This document shows positions 63,007-64,000 of a stretch of DNA of 64,000 nucleotides, piece by piece. The number at the start of each line of letters is the position of its first letter. Position 1 is the first letter of the stretch. The position numbers were made by a program, and so were the translations under genes. A model generated the notes under the pieces. It was not told the origin of the DNA, made no database searches, and was given only the letters and a program-made list of their open reading frames with translations. Origin of the DNA: Pachyseris speciosa (lineage: Eukaryota; Cnidaria; Anthozoa; Scleractinia; Pachyseridae); assembly GCA_016490735.1 (NCBI GenBank), contig JAEMWC010000979.1, forward strand, positions 202,001-266,000, written 5' to 3'.

Positions 63007-64000
63007 CTGTAACACGAAAAGTCGAATCATTCTTATGCAAGTCAGGCTAGTCCTGTGTTCATTGATGTAGGGTTTACAATAAAAAATTGTTGCGGTACTA
63101 AACCTCGCCTCCACTTGGAGATTTTTAAAAGGTCACTTGACCTAATATGCAAAGGCCTTCCTCCAGAGCCACTTGTCATTCTGGGGTCTTTACGATGTTG
63201 ACAATGTTTGTGCTTTCCCAAGTCTAAGGAAAATACGACTTGGACTTTTAACGTTACAAGACAAAACTTGATTGTCTCCTTTTATACAGAATGACGAGTT
63301 ATTGAAATAACATGCATCAGAGAGGAATACACGATTACGACGCCGATCACTATGTCATGTCTCGTGATTGCAACAGTCAGGGAAGAACCTTAACTCCTTA
63401 GAAACAAGCAAAATAGACCAAAACATCCATGACTCTGATAACTGCTATAGGATAACATCTTCGGTAGTGGGACCAGTTGAAAAGCATAGGTTAAGAGCTA
63501 AAAAGCGAGCATGCAGAAGCAGCTGATGAACCCACTAAGAAAGGTGGCATTTGGGCACAATGATGTCGAAGCCTTGTCTTCCGCTCGGTACGGGTTAGAT
63601 GAAAGTGCAAGTAAACGCTAATTAGTAAGGCGATTTTCGTTGGAGCATGAGAAATGTCTTCCACAAGAGTTCAAAATTTGTTTCATCCGCCACCAACTTA
63701 AAATATCAAAACAGGTTACCACTAGAGAACACCTTAATACGGAACAATGATTGTTCGATTGTCCAGTTGTGTTACCTATAACAGTGACGTCAAAGAAAAA
63801 GGAGTATTGGTTTCTATAAAAGTTCTTGTTTACCAGATCGAACACGTAGCGTGTTCACTGAACCAAGCAAAGCTCCGTGGGTTTCTGTCTTTTCGCTAAA
63901 CCAATCAAATCGTTATTCATCAGAACGTTTGTTGTTGCAGTTCTACTTCCGTATAGAAATTTCAAGATCGAACAAAAATCGGTCTGTCGGTAGCCGAGTT
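63007..64000. other. upstream intron of the host gene, nothing firmly recognised
   Basis: A minus-strand stretch at 63770-63845 (NQYSFFFDVTVIG before a GTAACA donor) resembles the last strand of an HYR domain and has the right end phase, but no open frame connects it to an acceptor. A short direct repeat of gttcgatct-g lies at 63835 and 63967. Confidence 0.3.

Noticed and set aside
63618..63845. HYR-like exon at the right edge
   Set aside because: The ending FFFDVTVIG and donor phase fit, but every acceptor tried gives a stop, so I left it as intron.

Overview
The window looks like nuclear DNA of a cnidarian, most likely a stony coral. It is AT-rich, has small phase 1-1 exons separated by long introns, and is packed with DIRS-like, Ngaro-like, Helentron, Gypsy and Penelope elements, SINEs and MITEs. 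There is no prokaryotic gene organisation. The organism assignment is an inference from gene style and repeat families; no marker gene is present. HOST GENE: one minus-strand gene appears to occupy almost the whole window. Reading its coding direction (high to low coordinates), I find exons for a Ser/Thr-rich stalk (62477-63006, damaged), a CUB domain (59838-59991 and 59393-59727), two beta-trefoil-like half repeats (57573-57765 and 57276-57378), a fucolectin-type FTP domain (50452-50625 and 49417-49656), four EGF-like domains (48.8, 47.3, 41.9 and 28.9 kb), two Sushi/CCP domains (27.9 and 27.0 kb), two HYR domains (14.6 and 7.8 kb), a third CCP-like domain (5.8 kb), a 21-residue linker (4.9 kb), two GCC2/GCC3 (ephrin-receptor-like) modules (3.0 and 2.3 kb) and an Ig domain in two exons (1.5 and 0.5 kb). 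A stop codon at 411 and an AATAAA signal at 293-298 follow. The order CCP-HYR-HYR-CCP-GCC2/3 is that of vertebrate SVEP1/polydom, so I read this as the 3' part of a SVEP1-like extracellular matrix/adhesion gene with a cnidarian set of N-terminal modules. A separate exon at 19761-19845 encodes a good signal peptide and ends in the right phase to splice to the first HYR exon, so a shorter secreted product (CCP1/2 skipped) or a second gene may start there. MOBILE ELEMENTS inside the introns: a MULE-type MITE with 9-bp target duplication (6.5-6.8 kb); a Penelope-like tail (8.4-8.8 kb); a pogo/Tigger-like MITE (10.2-10.6 kb); an inverted pair of 20-bp minisatellites (16.1-19.05 kb); a DIRS-like tyrosine-recombinase retrotransposon with inverted terminal repeats and an internal complementary region (22.6-26.6 kb, plus strand, reverse transcriptase partly deleted); a LINE tail (28.0-28.5 kb); a very large Helentron (about 29.4-40.5 kb, minus strand) with 2A-like peptide, OTU protease, HUH Rep, Pif1-type helicase, AP-like endonuclease and a separate three-exon RPA-like gene; a decayed Gypsy element (42.6-47.0 kb, plus strand); an Ngaro-type element with split direct repeats (52.7-57.3 kb, minus strand) inserted exactly at a splice donor of the host gene; a 448-bp TTAA-flanked palindrome (58.1-58.6 kb); and a Penelope-like element (60.7-62.5 kb, plus strand) split by a tRNA-derived SINE with a visible target duplication. 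HOW THEY WORK TOGETHER: the host gene is a single secreted or surface mosaic protein; the elements are parasites of its introns, most of them decayed, and at least one sits directly on an exon boundary. Splice sites were read by eye and checked only by phase and reading frame.
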